The notes beneath the pieces are model-generated. The model saw only the letters and a program-made list of their open reading frames with translations. It did no database searches and had not been told where the DNA came from. From Gammaproteobacteria bacterium (GTDB lineage Bacteria > Pseudomonadota > Gammaproteobacteria > JAJPIJ01), in assembly GCA_022072255.1 (NCBI GenBank), contig JAJVHZ010000067.1:1-38886 (forward strand): a stretch of 38,886 nucleotides of DNA. The letters are read 5' to 3'. The stretch's first letter is position 1. The number at the start of each line of letters is the position of its first letter. A program made the translations under genes and the position numbers. Shown here piece by piece: positions 1 through 8,801 of the stretch.

Positions 1-19
1 GCCCGGACCCCCGCCGCCC

Positions 20-1123
20 TCAGCGGCAGAGCACCACCGCCGCCGGGCCGCTGCGCGTGTCGCGGGCGCAGGCCATCAGCAGGCGCATTTCGGATCGTGT
101 CAGTTTCAGGGTGGATGCGGTATTCAGGGCAGGGCGGGTCTGCTCGGCGATCGGTTGAGCCACGCGGGTTACCGGCGATAGCGCCGCGGCGGCATCGGTG
201 GCGGACCGGCGTGTTCCGCCCAGAGTGCTGTCGGCAGCCGCCAGGCGGGTCGGGATGAGCATCGCGTCGACAGGTTTGACCAGCTCGGACAGCCACTGTC
301 CGCCGTTTCGATCCTCGGCCAGGCCGACGATGATGTAGCGCCGGCCGTCGCGCTCGACGATGGCGCTGTCCGCGTGCCACTGCTCCCAGGTGCCCGACTT
401 GCGGAAGATGCGGCTGCCGGTGTCCTCCAGACCCTTCACGAACTTGTGGTGGATGCCGGGGTTCCCGAGGATCTCCTTCATCTGCCGGGCGAGCTCCGGC
501 TTCATGAGCTGTCCGGTTTCCAGCATGTAGTAGAAGCGCGCGACCTGCAGCGCCGTGGCGCCATGGGAGAGGTTGTGCAACGGATCGCGATGATACGCGG
601 GCGCATCCCCGTACTCCTTTCCGACCCACAATCCGCCGTTGTAGGCCGGGTCGTAGAGTCGGAATCGATCCGAGATGAGTATGCTTTCGAGATTCTGCTT
701 GCCGACGCGCCGCAGCATTGCCGTGGCCGCTTCATTGGACGATACGCGTATCATCTGCGTCAGCGTCTCACGGGTCTCCGCGTCGAGCTTCATGCGGCCA
801 CGCTCGATCTCCACGAACGCGCCGAGCAGTATGGCGATCTTCGGCAGGCTGGCCGCGTAAAGCATATCGTCGCCGTTGACGGCCGCGACGCGCGGGTGCT
901 TCAAGTCGCTGATATCGACGACCGATACCGCCAGATGCCTGGCGCGCACCGCCTCCGTGAGGCCCAGGCGCTCCAGGCTTCGTTCCAGGCCTTTCTGCAG
1001 GGCGCGATCATAGCTGTCGCGCAGATCGGGATAGTCAGTCGTTGCCGCCCCCTCGGGGGTCGCGTGCGCGCCGAACGCGAACGTCAGGCTCGCAAGCAGC
1101 AGTGCGCGGAGAACTCCGGTCAT
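20..1123 (-). CDS. Exported class A beta-lactamase-like serine hydrolase
   Basis: This 367-residue protein starts with a short hydrophobic segment (about residues 4-21, ending in AHA) that looks like a Sec signal peptide, so it should act in the periplasm. It carries the three landmarks of the penicillin-recognising serine hydrolases in the right order: SLPK with the nucleophile at Ser92 and Lys95, SSN at 128-130, and KSGT at 242-245. I see no ExxLN-type omega-loop glutamate between SSN and KSGT, where true class A beta-lactamases have Glu166-x-x-Asn170. It may therefore acylate without efficient hydrolysis, or act on a cell-wall peptide rather than on antibiotics. About 70 residues after the catalytic domain are low in complexity and probably disordered. 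The gene stands alone, divergent from the transporter genes to its right. Family membership is well supported. Resistance activity is not. Confidence 0.87.
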   Translation of the reverse strand: MTGVLRALLLASLTFAFGAHATPEGAATTDYPDLRDSYDRALQKGLERSLERLGLTEAVRARHLAVSVVDISDLKHPRVAAVNGDDMLYAASLPKIAILLGAFVEIERGRMKLDAETRETLTQMIRVSSNEAATAMLRRVGKQNLESILISDRFRLYDPAYNGGLWVGKEYGDAPAYHRDPLHNLSHGATALQVARFYYMLETGQLMKPELARQMKEILGNPGIHHKFVKGLEDTGSRIFRKSGTWEQWHADSAIVERDGRRYIIVGLAEDRNGGQWLSELVKPVDAMLIPTRLAAADSTLGGTRRSATDAAAALSPVTRVAQPIAEQTRPALNTASTLKLTRSEMRLLMACARDTRSGPAAVVLCR

Positions 1124-1403
1124 TCAGTACCTCCCATCGCCGTGCGACAATCCCCCCCTCGTAGTCCGTGTTCGGGCGTCGCATCGTGAGTCGAAGAATA
1201 AAGCCGCGTTGCGCGACCTCCGCGAATCCGCACATACTATGCCAAGCTGCGCAGATGATGGGTGTTCGGGATTCGAAAGCGCCGTGGAAATCCGCTTTAA
1301 AACATGGACATAACGCCTGCCGGCGAAAGTAGCCGCCCCGAATGTGACGGGAGTTTAACCCGAGCCAGCGCCCGTCCGCAAACCTTGCCGCCGGCGTCTT
1401 GAC

Positions 1404-2660
1404 ATGAACCCCAGCCCCACGGCCGCCAGTCCCGCGCTTGGTGAGACCCGCCGCGCGGCAATGCTGTTCTTCAATTTCGTCCTCATCATCCTCGGCTACT
1501 ACCAGATAAAGCCGGCGGCGCGCTCGCTGTTCATCGCCTACTGGTCGGCCGACATGCTTCCGTATGTCTGGATCACGACGGCGGCGGTGCTGGGACTCAT
1601 CATCGGCGCGTACCATCGCATCGTCGAGCGGTACGACCGTCTGCGGGTGGTGCTGGGCACGCTCGTCACCTTTGCGCTGGCGCTGGTCGTATTTCGGCTG
1701 TTGTTCCCGCTTGGAGGCGCCGCGGTCGCGGTCGTCTTTTATGTCTTCGTCGACATCTTCAGCGTCGTCCTGGTCGAGCAGTTCTGGAGCCTGGCGAATT
1801 CGGTCAACACCACGGCCTCCGGGCGCAGATGGTACGGCTTCGTCGCCATGGCCGGTCCGGTAGGCGGGATGCTGGGCGGCAAACTGGCTGCAGAGCTGGT
1901 GGCGAAGACGCCGCTCCGCACCGAGGATCTGCTGCTGGTCTCGGCGGCCATGCTCGGCCTGTTGTTTCTTCTGAACCTCATGCTCTCCAGGCAGGGCGTG
2001 TACACCGAGCAGCCCGCGGCGCATCGCCGGGTCGATGTCTCCGGCTGGCGCGATCTGATCGGCAACCGCTATCTGCGGCTCATCGCCGTGCTGCTGCTGC
2101 TGAGCCAGATCGTGGAGTCGCTGGTCGACTTCCAGTTCAGCAAGGCCATCGAAGCTGCGTACCCCGACACGGATCAGCGGACCGCGTTTCAGGGAAATTT
2201 CTACTTTCTCCTGAACGGGGTGGCCATCGGCGTGAACCTGGTCGTGACACCGCTGGTGCATCAGTACCTGGGCGTGATGAGCGGGCTGCTCGTGCAGCCG
2301 CTGCTGGTGACGCTCGGCGCCATTGCCTACATGCTCGGGCCGACGCTGCGCATGGCCGCGACGCTGAAGATCGCCGATCGCGGCATGTCCTATTCGATAA
2401 ACCGCGCCTCGAAGGAGATCCTTTACATACCGATCGATCCGGTTCGCACGTACCAGGCGAAGGCGTGGATCGACATGTTCGGCTACCGCCTGTTCAAGGT
2501 CATCGGCTCGGTGATGATCCTCGCGTTGACGCAGTGGTTCGCACTCGGCATCACCGTGGTGCACCTCGGGTACTTCGTCATCGCGGCGTCCGCTGCCTGG
2601 CTGTTCGTCATCATCGCCCTGGCGCCGGAGTACAGGGCGGTCCTCGTCAAGGCCGAGTAG
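1404..2660 (+). CDS. Npt/TLC-like nucleotide transporter family membrane protein
   Basis: A 418-residue polytopic membrane protein with about eleven or twelve hydrophobic segments and almost no soluble part. The stretch around residues 332-370 (SINRASKEILYIP, then an AKAWIDMFGYR segment) resembles the conserved part of the ATP/ADP translocase family (TLC, Npt1/Npt2), where a KE-x-x-YIP motif is followed by an invariant-looking K-x-x-ID-x-x-G-x-R. Chlamydial and rickettsial members exchange ATP for ADP or import nucleotides, but more distant relatives in free-living bacteria have unknown substrates, and this protein is about 80 residues shorter than the energy-parasite forms. A related gene starts 28 bases downstream, so the two are probably co-transcribed and may form a pair. 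No obvious Shine-Dalgarno sequence precedes the ATG. Membership in the superfamily is likely; nucleotide exchange is inference. Confidence 0.8.
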   Translation: MNPSPTAASPALGETRRAAMLFFNFVLIILGYYQIKPAARSLFIAYWSADMLPYVWITTAAVLGLIIGAYHRIVERYDRLRVVLGTLVTFALALVVFRLLFPLGGAAVAVVFYVFVDIFSVVLVEQFWSLANSVNTTASGRRWYGFVAMAGPVGGMLGGKLAAELVAKTPLRTEDLLLVSAAMLGLLFLLNLMLSRQGVYTEQPAAHRRVDVSGWRDLIGNRYLRLIAVLLLLSQIVESLVDFQFSKAIEAAYPDTDQRTAFQGNFYFLLNGVAIGVNLVVTPLVHQYLGVMSGLLVQPLLVTLGAIAYMLGPTLRMAATLKIADRGMSYSINRASKEILYIPIDPVRTYQAKAWIDMFGYRLFKVIGSVMILALTQWFALGITVVHLGYFVIAASAAWLFVIIALAPEYRAVLVKAE

Positions 2661-2688
2661 CCGTCGCCGGTTCGGCAGTCACGCAGGC

Positions 2689-4836
2689 ATGGAGCGGCGC
2701 GATCACCTGGCAGTGCGATTCTCGCTGCTCACCGCCATGGTGATGATCGCGCAGCAGGTGGCCGGCAAGGCGACCCGCGACGCGCTGTTCCTCTCGCAGT
2801 TCGACGTGCGTGAACTGCCCAAGCTAATGGTGGTTTCGGCGGCGTTGTCGGTGGTCGGCGTGCTCCTCATGTCGCGGCTGCTCGCCCTTTACGGTCCGAG
2901 CCGGCTGGTGCCGCGCGGGTTCGCGGTGAGTGCGGGACTGTTCCTCCTCGAGTGGTGGCTGCTCGCCCGGGCGCCGCACGCGGCGGTGGTCATGCTCTAC
3001 CTGCACATGGGCATCGTCGGCGTCCTGCTCATCAGCGGTTTCTGGTCGGTCATCAACGAGCGTTTCGACCCGCACACCGCCAAGCGCACGATCATCCGCA
3101 TCGGCGCGGCGGCCACCCTGGGGGGCATACTCGGGGGACTCATTGCCGAGCGTGTCGCCTCATATGCCGACCCGCGCGTGATGCTGCTGGTGCTGTCGGC
3201 GATGCACGCGATCTGCGTGTACGGCGTGCGCGGGATCGGCTCACTCGGGCCTGTCGCGAGTGCGGGCGACGGGATGGCGCCCATGCGCTGGGGCGTGACG
3301 CTGGTCGCGCGCAACCGATATCTGCTGCGGATGGCCAGCCTGATCCTGGTGTCGTCGGTCATAGCGGGTCTGCTCGATTACGCGCTGAAGGCGGAGACCT
3401 TCCTGCGCTACACCGACAAACCGGAGCTGCTGGGATTCTTCGCGACCTTCTACGCGGCCGTCGGCGTGGCGACCTTCCTGGTGCAGGTGAGCCTGGGGCC
3501 CCTGCTGCTCAATCGTTTCGGGCTGGGCGGGTCTATATTCCTGCTCCCCGGCTCCGTGATCCTGGGCGGTGCCGTCGCGGCGGGCGTCAACGAGTTCTGG
3601 GGATTCGTCTGCCTGCGCGCGATCGAATCGGTGTTCGCGAATTCGCTGTTCCGAAGCGGCTTCGAGGTGCTGTACACGCCGCTGGCACCCGACGAGAAGC
3701 GCCCCACCAAGACCATCATCGACGTCGGCGGAAATCGACTCGGCGACATGCTCGGTGGCGGCCTGCTGCTGCTGGTGTTGTTCCTGCTGCCGCAGATCCA
3801 GGCACGCTGGGTGGTCGTGCTGGCGGCCCTGGTCGCGGCCAGTTCGCTGTGGCTCATGGCCAGGCTCTATCGCGGCTACGTGTCGCGGCTCGCCGCCAAC
3901 CTGCGCGCCGGCGCATTCCCGCTGAACGCCGCATCGGTGCCCGATGCCACCACCCGCCGGATATTCGCCGAGACCACGGCAGCAGCGGAACGGGAGCTGC
4001 TGCTGGCACGGATCCGCGCCCTGGAGGGCCAGTCGAGGCTGACCGGGGTCGCCGCGGCGGCCGAGGCGCGACCAGACATCATCGCCGACCTGCATTCGAC
4101 GCAGATCGAGCGCATACGCCATGCCCTGCACAGCGCCGGGCTCGACGTCACGATGGTTCCTCATCTCATTCCGCTGCTCGCGCAGCAGGAGGTCGCCGAG
4201 GAGGTGCGCACGGAGCTGCGCTGGCAGGCCCCGCGCATCATCGGTCAGCTCTCCGACGCCATGCTCGATCCCGACACGCCGCTGCTGGCGCGCAGCCGAA
4301 TTCCCAGCGTCCTGGAGGTCGTCCATAGCGTTCGCGCCCGCGACGCCCTCGTGCTGGGCCTGACCGACGCGGAATTCTCGGTGCGCTACAGCAGTGCGCG
4401 GGCGCTGGTGCGATTGACTTCGCGCAGCACGGAGCTGCGCCTGAGCGAGGAGAGCGTGTACGATCTCGCCGGGCGCGAATTGCTGCTGGAGGACGGTGTG
4501 TGGCGCGCGCAGACCCACGTCACCGACGGCGGCGGAGGAATGTCCGGCAATGGGGACGGCGAGGAGGCGCTGATCCCGTCGCTGCAGCACGTCTTCACGC
4601 TGTTGTCCCTCGCGCTCGATCGCGACGCGCTGCTGCTGGCGATGCACGGTGTGACCAGCGACGATCCGGCCCAGCGCGGGACCGCGCTCGAGTACCTCGA
4701 GAACGTTCTGCCCGCAGATCTGCGCGCGAAACTCTGGGATCGCCTGGACGTCACCGAGCCCGTTCCGCATTCGCAGCGCAGCCCGACGGAACTGTTGAGC
4801 GACCTGTTGCGGCTGCGCCACGACCGGATGGCGTGA
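2689..4836 (+). CDS. Npt/TLC-like transporter fused to a C-terminal helical-repeat domain
   Basis: This 715-residue protein has two parts. Residues 1 to about 400 form a polytopic membrane domain related to the preceding gene: it has the same layout and a segment near residue 328 (VLYTPLAPDEK, then TIIDVGGNRLGD) matching the family's conserved YTPL...K...ID-x-x-G-x-R pattern. Residues from about 415 to the end are soluble, leucine- and arginine-rich, and arranged as successive helix pairs (for example around 480-600), consistent with HEAT or Armadillo-like repeats. Such repeats usually serve as protein-binding scaffolds, so the fusion suggests a transporter coupled to a cytoplasmic partner or regulatory domain. 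It follows the first transporter gene by 28 bases. The transported substrate is not evident. The repeat assignment is by eye and should be confirmed with a profile or structure prediction. Confidence 0.8.
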   Translation: MERRDHLAVRFSLLTAMVMIAQQVAGKATRDALFLSQFDVRELPKLMVVSAALSVVGVLLMSRLLALYGPSRLVPRGFAVSAGLFLLEWWLLARAPHAAVVMLYLHMGIVGVLLISGFWSVINERFDPHTAKRTIIRIGAAATLGGILGGLIAERVASYADPRVMLLVLSAMHAICVYGVRGIGSLGPVASAGDGMAPMRWGVTLVARNRYLLRMASLILVSSVIAGLLDYALKAETFLRYTDKPELLGFFATFYAAVGVATFLVQVSLGPLLLNRFGLGGSIFLLPGSVILGGAVAAGVNEFWGFVCLRAIESVFANSLFRSGFEVLYTPLAPDEKRPTKTIIDVGGNRLGDMLGGGLLLLVLFLLPQIQARWVVVLAALVAASSLWLMARLYRGYVSRLAANLRAGAFPLNAASVPDATTRRIFAETTAAAERELLLARIRALEGQSRLTGVAAAAEARPDIIADLHSTQIERIRHALHSAGLDVTMVPHLIPLLAQQEVAEEVRTELRWQAPRIIGQLSDAMLDPDTPLLARSRIPSVLEVVHSVRARDALVLGLTDAEFSVRYSSARALVRLTSRSTELRLSEESVYDLAGRELLLEDGVWRAQTHVTDGGGGMSGNGDGEEALIPSLQHVFTLLSLALDRDALLLAMHGVTSDDPAQRGTALEYLENVLPADLRAKLWDRLDVTEPVPHSQRSPTELLSDLLRLRHDRMA

Positions 4837-4852
4837 TCAGGTAACGCGCGTC

Positions 4853-4882
4853 CCGCCGCGGCTGCACACTGGCGCGCGGCGG
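4853..4882. repeat. GC-rich inverted repeat between transporter genes
   Basis: Arms CCGCCGCG (4853-4860) and CGCGGCGG (4875-4882) pair perfectly over 8 bp around a 14-base loop, in the 70-base gap between the helical-repeat transporter and the antiporter. No T-run follows, so it is not a convincing intrinsic terminator. It may attenuate transcription or stabilise mRNA between the two genes. Confidence 0.4.
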
Positions 4883-4906
4883 CCGTTTCATGGCAGCATC
4901 GCCACG

Positions 4907-6163
4907 ATGAACCCGACGACGATCGAGATAGTCGGCGCCGTGCTGTTCGCGCTCGCGCTGATTCACACCTTCTCCACCAAGTTCTTCGAGCATCTCGCGC
5001 ACACGCACCCGAGGCACGCGGGGCTCTGGCACCTGCTGGGCGAGGTCGAGGTCGTATTCGGGCTGTGGGCGATGGTGCTGATCGTATTCATGATGGTCTG
5101 GGCGGGCAAGGAGTTCGCGGTGGATTACATTCAAAGCCGCAACTTCACCGAGCCGCTTTTCGTGTTCGTGATCATGGTCATCGCCGGGACCAAACCGGTG
5201 CTTCAGCTGGCGCGGGACTCCGTTCTGGTGGTCGCGAGGCTGTTGCCGATGCCGCGGGCCATGGCGTCCTACTTCACGGCGTTGTCGCTGCTACCCCTGC
5301 TGGGCTCGCTCATCACCGAGCCGGCGGCGATGACGCTCGCGGCGCTGATGCTGAGCGACAGGCTGTTCTCGCGCAAGGTTTCCACACGCCTGAAATACGC
5401 GACGGTGGGCGTTTTGTTCGTCAACGTTTCGATAGGCGGCACCTTGACTTCCTATGCCGCGCCGCCGGTCCTCATGGTGGCATCGACATGGAACTGGGAC
5501 ACGTCCTTCATGTTCACGCACTTCGGGTGGCGGGCAGCGCTGGCGACCGTGGTGAACGCGCTGCTGTGCACCCTGCTGTTCCGAAAAGAGCTGAAGACGG
5601 TGCCGATGACGGGAGGGAGCCAGCGATCGGACGTTCCGATGTCCATCATCCTCGTGCATTTGGCGTTCCTGGGCGGGGTAGTGTATTTCGCGCACTACGC
5701 CCACGTGTTCATCGGTCTTTTCCTGTTCTTTCTCGGAGTTGCCGCGGCCTATTCGCAATACCAGGATCGGCTCATTCTGCGCGAGGGCCTGATGGTCGCG
5801 TTCTTCCTCGCCGGCCTGGTGGTCCTGGGGGGGCAGCAGCGCTGGTGGCTGCAGCCGGCGCTCATGAGCATGGACGCCAACACGGTTTATTCCGGCGCGA
5901 CCGCCCTGACGGCGATCACCGACAATGCGGCGTTGACCTATCTAGGCTCGCTCGTCGAGGGGTTGAGTGAGGAGTTCAAGTATGCGCTGGTGGCCGGCGC
6001 GGTCACCGGCGGCGGCCTCACCGTGATCGCCAACGCTCCAAACCCCGCCGGAATGTCGATACTCAAGGGCCATTTCGACGAAGAAACGATACATCCGGTG
6101 GGCCTGTTTCTTGCCGCACTGGGCCCGACGCTGGTTGCGATCGCTGCCTTCAGGTTGATTTGA
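4907..6163 (+). CDS. Putative Na+/H+ antiporter (PF07399-like)
   Basis: A 418-residue integral membrane protein with roughly eleven transmembrane segments. Its sequence resembles the family annotated as putative Na+/H+ antiporter (Pfam PF07399): an N-terminal helix ending in a histidine-containing FEHLAH segment, a FTEPLFVFVIM helix followed by AGTKPVL, a SLITEPAAMTLAALML segment, and near the C-terminus ITDNAALTYLGS and NAPNPAG, which look like the discontinuous, polar ion-pathway helices of ion-transporter (arsenite/NhaD-like) folds. It would use a cation or proton gradient in the inner membrane, but the substrate has not been shown for most members. It follows the transporter pair by 70 bases in the same direction. 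This family and the Npt-like family both occur in chlamydiae, which makes the neighbourhood noteworthy. Confidence 0.82.
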   Translation: MNPTTIEIVGAVLFALALIHTFSTKFFEHLAHTHPRHAGLWHLLGEVEVVFGLWAMVLIVFMMVWAGKEFAVDYIQSRNFTEPLFVFVIMVIAGTKPVLQLARDSVLVVARLLPMPRAMASYFTALSLLPLLGSLITEPAAMTLAALMLSDRLFSRKVSTRLKYATVGVLFVNVSIGGTLTSYAAPPVLMVASTWNWDTSFMFTHFGWRAALATVVNALLCTLLFRKELKTVPMTGGSQRSDVPMSIILVHLAFLGGVVYFAHYAHVFIGLFLFFLGVAAAYSQYQDRLILREGLMVAFFLAGLVVLGGQQRWWLQPALMSMDANTVYSGATALTAITDNAALTYLGSLVEGLSEEFKYALVAGAVTGGGLTVIANAPNPAGMSILKGHFDEETIHPVGLFLAALGPTLVAIAAFRLI

Positions 6164-6332
6164 AAGCATTGTCGCGGTGCATCACGAGTGCGCAAAGGCG
6201 AGCATCCGTGCCAGCCACGACCGTGGCGGTGTTTCGGTATATAGTGTCTGCGCCTCGGGCGGGCGTACGCGCATCGCAGGAGGCAAGCGGCAAACGACAG
6301 ACGACCATTCAGACCAAGAGGGGGGCGTGCTA

Positions 6333-6611
6333 ATGGAGAGCCAAATCGTCAATCTGATCATCAACCTTATCAGTGGCGGCATCGGCGGCAACATCGCCGG
6401 GGCCCTGTTCAGGAAACTGAGTCTCGGACTCATCGGCAATACCCTCGCGGGTGTCGTCGGCGGCGGCCTCGGCGGCCAGATCCTCGCGCAACTGGGCATG
6501 GGCGGTGGCGGGATGGCCGGCAGCATCGCCGGATCCGGCGTCGGTGGACTAGTCCTGATGGTGATCGTCGGCCTCATCAAGCAGGCCCTGTCGAAATCGC
6601 AGACGGCCTGA
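6333..6611 (+). CDS. Small glycine-rich membrane protein, unknown function
   Basis: A 92-residue protein that is nearly all hydrophobic and glycine. Alternating GG-x-GG and G-x-x-x-G spacings (around residues 15-27 and 41-66) form glycine-zipper-like helices that could pack tightly in a membrane. It has no signal-peptide cleavage site and no charged core. I chose the ATG at 6333 because an AGAGGGGG ribosome-binding sequence lies just upstream at 6318-6325; an in-frame GTG at 6327 falls too close to it. Conserved proteins of this kind occur in many bacteria as hypothetical genes, but I know of no established role. It stands alone, convergent with ssb. Confidence 0.7.
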   Translation: MESQIVNLIINLISGGIGGNIAGALFRKLSLGLIGNTLAGVVGGGLGGQILAQLGMGGGGMAGSIAGSGVGGLVLMVIVGLIKQALSKSQTA

Positions 6612-6652
6612 GTATTCAACCGCCGGGAAGATTTGGTAGAGAGCTGTAATAC

Positions 6653-6675
6653 AACGGCGGCCATGGGCCGCCGTT
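6653..6675. terminator. Perfect hairpin between convergent genes
   Basis: AACGGCGGCC (6653-6662) and GGCCGCCGTT (6666-6675) form a perfect 10-bp stem around ATG. It lies in the 141-base gap between the small glycine-rich protein and ssb, which converge here, where a bidirectional terminator is expected. Neither side has a proper T-run, so termination efficiency is uncertain. Confidence 0.5.
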
Positions 6676-6752
6676 GCCGTTCTTGGCAGCGGTGGGCGCG
6701 CAGGGCCGTTCCGCAGGGGGTAGCCGCGCGGAGGCCGGGGCGCCTCACCCCG

Positions 6753-7247
6753 CTAGAACGGAATATCGTCGTCGAAGTCCTCGACCGCCGCAGTCGCCTT
6801 GCTGCCGCTGGCCCGCGTGGGGGCTGCCCGCGGTGCGGGCGCCTCGCCAGCGGCAGCGCGGTTGCTTTCCATGCCGGCACTGGCCATGCTGGCGCTGGCG
6901 GCGCCACCGCCTCGCCCGCCCAGCATCTGCATCTCGTTGGCGACGATCTCCGTCGTATAACGGTCCTGACCCTCTTTGTCCTGCCATTTCCGGGTCTGCA
7001 ACCGCCCCTCGACGTACACCTGTGAACCCTTCTTGAGGTATTCCCCGGCGATCTCGGCAAGCTTTCCGAAGAACACGACCCGGTGCCATTCGGTGCGCTC
7101 CTGGTTCTCGCCGGTGGTCTTGTCCTTCCAGTTCTCGGATGTGGCGATGGTCACGTTGGTCACGGCGCTGCCGCCGGCCGTGTACTTGACCTCGGGATCG
7201 CCACCGAGATTCCCGATCAGAATTACCTTGTTGATGCCTCTGGCCAT
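6753..7247 (-). CDS. ssb: Single-stranded DNA-binding protein
   Basis: The product is a 164-residue SSB. It binds single-stranded DNA as a tetramer during replication, recombination and repair. Residues 1-110 form the OB-fold and begin with the classic [14 protein letters not shown] start. They are followed by a flexible glycine/alanine-rich linker and end in the acidic tip DFDDDIPF, the docking peptide for partner proteins such as RecO, PriA and exonuclease I. I chose the ATG at 7247 because the conserved N-terminus begins there and a GAGGAG ribosome-binding sequence precedes it; the reading frame stays open for 55 codons upstream, but that extension has no SSB similarity. The linker is somewhat alanine-rich, otherwise the length is normal. 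The order ssb, MFS gene, uvrA is a common gammaproteobacterial arrangement. Confidence 0.97.
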   Translation of the reverse strand: MARGINKVILIGNLGGDPEVKYTAGGSAVTNVTIATSENWKDKTTGENQERTEWHRVVFFGKLAEIAGEYLKKGSQVYVEGRLQTRKWQDKEGQDRYTTEIVANEMQMLGGRGGGAASASMASAGMESNRAAAGEAPAPRAAPTRASGSKATAAVEDFDDDIPF

Positions 7248-7332
7248 CTTTAATCTCCTCTGACTTCCTGTTTGTGCCTGATTGAACTCCTTTTCCCGCA
7301 CGCCTTCCGGGCGACGGCATGCCCGACGGATT

Positions 7333-8718
7333 CTACCCTGTCGCGGCAGCGCCGGGGCGCAGTGCAGCCGGGTCAAAGATTTGCGGATCGACCTTAAGGT
7401 AAGCGACGCCATCCTCGGCCACGATCACGGCCTCGGCCACCCCGGGCAGGGCGCAGTAACGCGCCGCCAGTGCGGCGGCCTCCGCCCGCGAGACCGGACC
7501 GACGCTGTGCATGCGGCTGACCAGGTGCCTGGGCCTGGCCATACCTAGCGCCAGCAGACCCCAGATCGCGGCAATGACCGCGGCGAAGAGGAAAACCGCC
7601 TGCATGCCGTAGCGGCCGTGCAGCCACCCGCCGGCAGCGCCGCCGATGAAAATGCCCAGGAACTGCGCCGTCGAATACACGCCCATGGCGGTTCCCCGCC
7701 GGTCCGCGGGCGCGACACGCGAGATCAGAGTCGGCAGGCTCGCCTCGAGAAAATTGAAGGCGGTGAAGAAGAGCCACATGGAGACGCTCAGGGCCGGCAG
7801 GTGGCCATGGCCGTAGCGCAGGCCGAGCTCGGCGGCGACCAGCGAGAATACCGAGGCGCAGAACACGCGCTTGGCGCGTGTGCCGGTGCCCGCGGACAGC
7901 CTGAGCAGCGGTGCCAGCGCAATCACCGACAGCGCCAGGACCGGCAGGTAGACGTGCCAGTGCCTGGCCAGCTCCAGGCCGGCCGCATCGCGCAGCGCCA
8001 GGGGCATCACTACGAAGGTCGCCGTCATGATCGCGTGCAGCGTGAGCACCCCGAAATCCAGGCGCAGCAGGTCTCGGTCGAAAAGGATATTCAGAAACTG
8101 CGCCGGGATGACCTCGCAGTCGCGATGAAATGTGGTCCGCACCGGGGTCGGCACCCACAGCAGCAGGACGGCGATCGACGCCAGTCCCAGCAACGCGGCC
8201 AGCCAGAATACCGAGGGCGTGCCGAGATGCGCGCTGATGGCGGGACCGACAACGAAAGCGATCGGAAAGGCGAGTCCGATGGAGATGCCGATCATCGCCA
8301 TCACCTTGGAGCGATGGTCCTCGCGCGTGAGATCGGCCGCCAGCGCGAGCGTCGCCGATCCCACGGCGCCGGCTCCCTGCAGCGCGCGTCCCAGGGTCAC
8401 CCAGTAGATGTCGCGCCCGAGGGCGGCCAGGACGCTGCCGAGCACGAAGATGAGCAGGCCGGCGCCGATGACCCTCTTGCGCCCGATGCGGTCGGAGATC
8501 ATGCCGAACGGGATCTGGAACAAGGCCTGGGTGAGCCCGTAGATGCCGATGGCGATCCCGACCAGGCCGGCGGTCGCGCCGTGCAGGTGCTCCGCATAGA
8601 GCACGAAGACCGGAGTGATCATGAACAGTCCGGACATGCGCAGGAAGAAAATCATTGCCAGCGACGCGCCGGCCCGCAGTTCGGCTGCGGTCAGGCGCTC
8701 GGCAGGAATTTCGTTCAT
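7333..8718 (-). CDS. YajR-like MFS transporter with C-terminal ferredoxin-like domain
   Basis: A 461-residue inner-membrane transporter of the major facilitator superfamily. The first 390 residues hold twelve transmembrane segments, with the family signature DRIGRKRV in the loop between helices 2 and 3 (about residue 80) and a second-half counterpart near [13 protein letters not shown]. The last 60 residues form a small soluble domain ([21 protein letters not shown]) that matches the YAM domain of Escherichia coli YajR, a ferredoxin-like fold proposed to be regulatory. YajR's substrate is not settled, and neither is this one's. The gene lies between ssb, 85 bases downstream on the same strand, and uvrA, which is divergent. 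This matches the conserved uvrA-MFS-ssb neighbourhood, but no functional link to DNA repair is established. Confidence 0.9.
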   Translation of the reverse strand: MNEIPAERLTAAELRAGASLAMIFFLRMSGLFMITPVFVLYAEHLHGATAGLVGIAIGIYGLTQALFQIPFGMISDRIGRKRVIGAGLLIFVLGSVLAALGRDIYWVTLGRALQGAGAVGSATLALAADLTREDHRSKVMAMIGISIGLAFPIAFVVGPAISAHLGTPSVFWLAALLGLASIAVLLLWVPTPVRTTFHRDCEVIPAQFLNILFDRDLLRLDFGVLTLHAIMTATFVVMPLALRDAAGLELARHWHVYLPVLALSVIALAPLLRLSAGTGTRAKRVFCASVFSLVAAELGLRYGHGHLPALSVSMWLFFTAFNFLEASLPTLISRVAPADRRGTAMGVYSTAQFLGIFIGGAAGGWLHGRYGMQAVFLFAAVIAAIWGLLALGMARPRHLVSRMHSVGPVSRAEAAALAARYCALPGVAEAVIVAEDGVAYLKVDPQIFDPAALRPGAAATG

Positions 8719-8801
8719 GGCAGGGTTTTGCGTCGGGGATGGAGCAGCCCGTATAGTACCAGTTTGCCCTTCGGCCGTTGCGATGCAGCAGGCGAGAATC
8801 C

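Noticed and set aside
1035-2564. A 509-codon open frame antisense to the first Npt-like transporter
   Set aside because: It has biased, low-complexity charged sequence and no start-site support, and the opposite strand encodes a convincing membrane protein.
6177-6332. N-terminal extension of the glycine-rich protein by 52 codons
   Set aside because: The extension is polar and arginine-rich with no membrane character, and the ribosome site lies just before the internal ATG.
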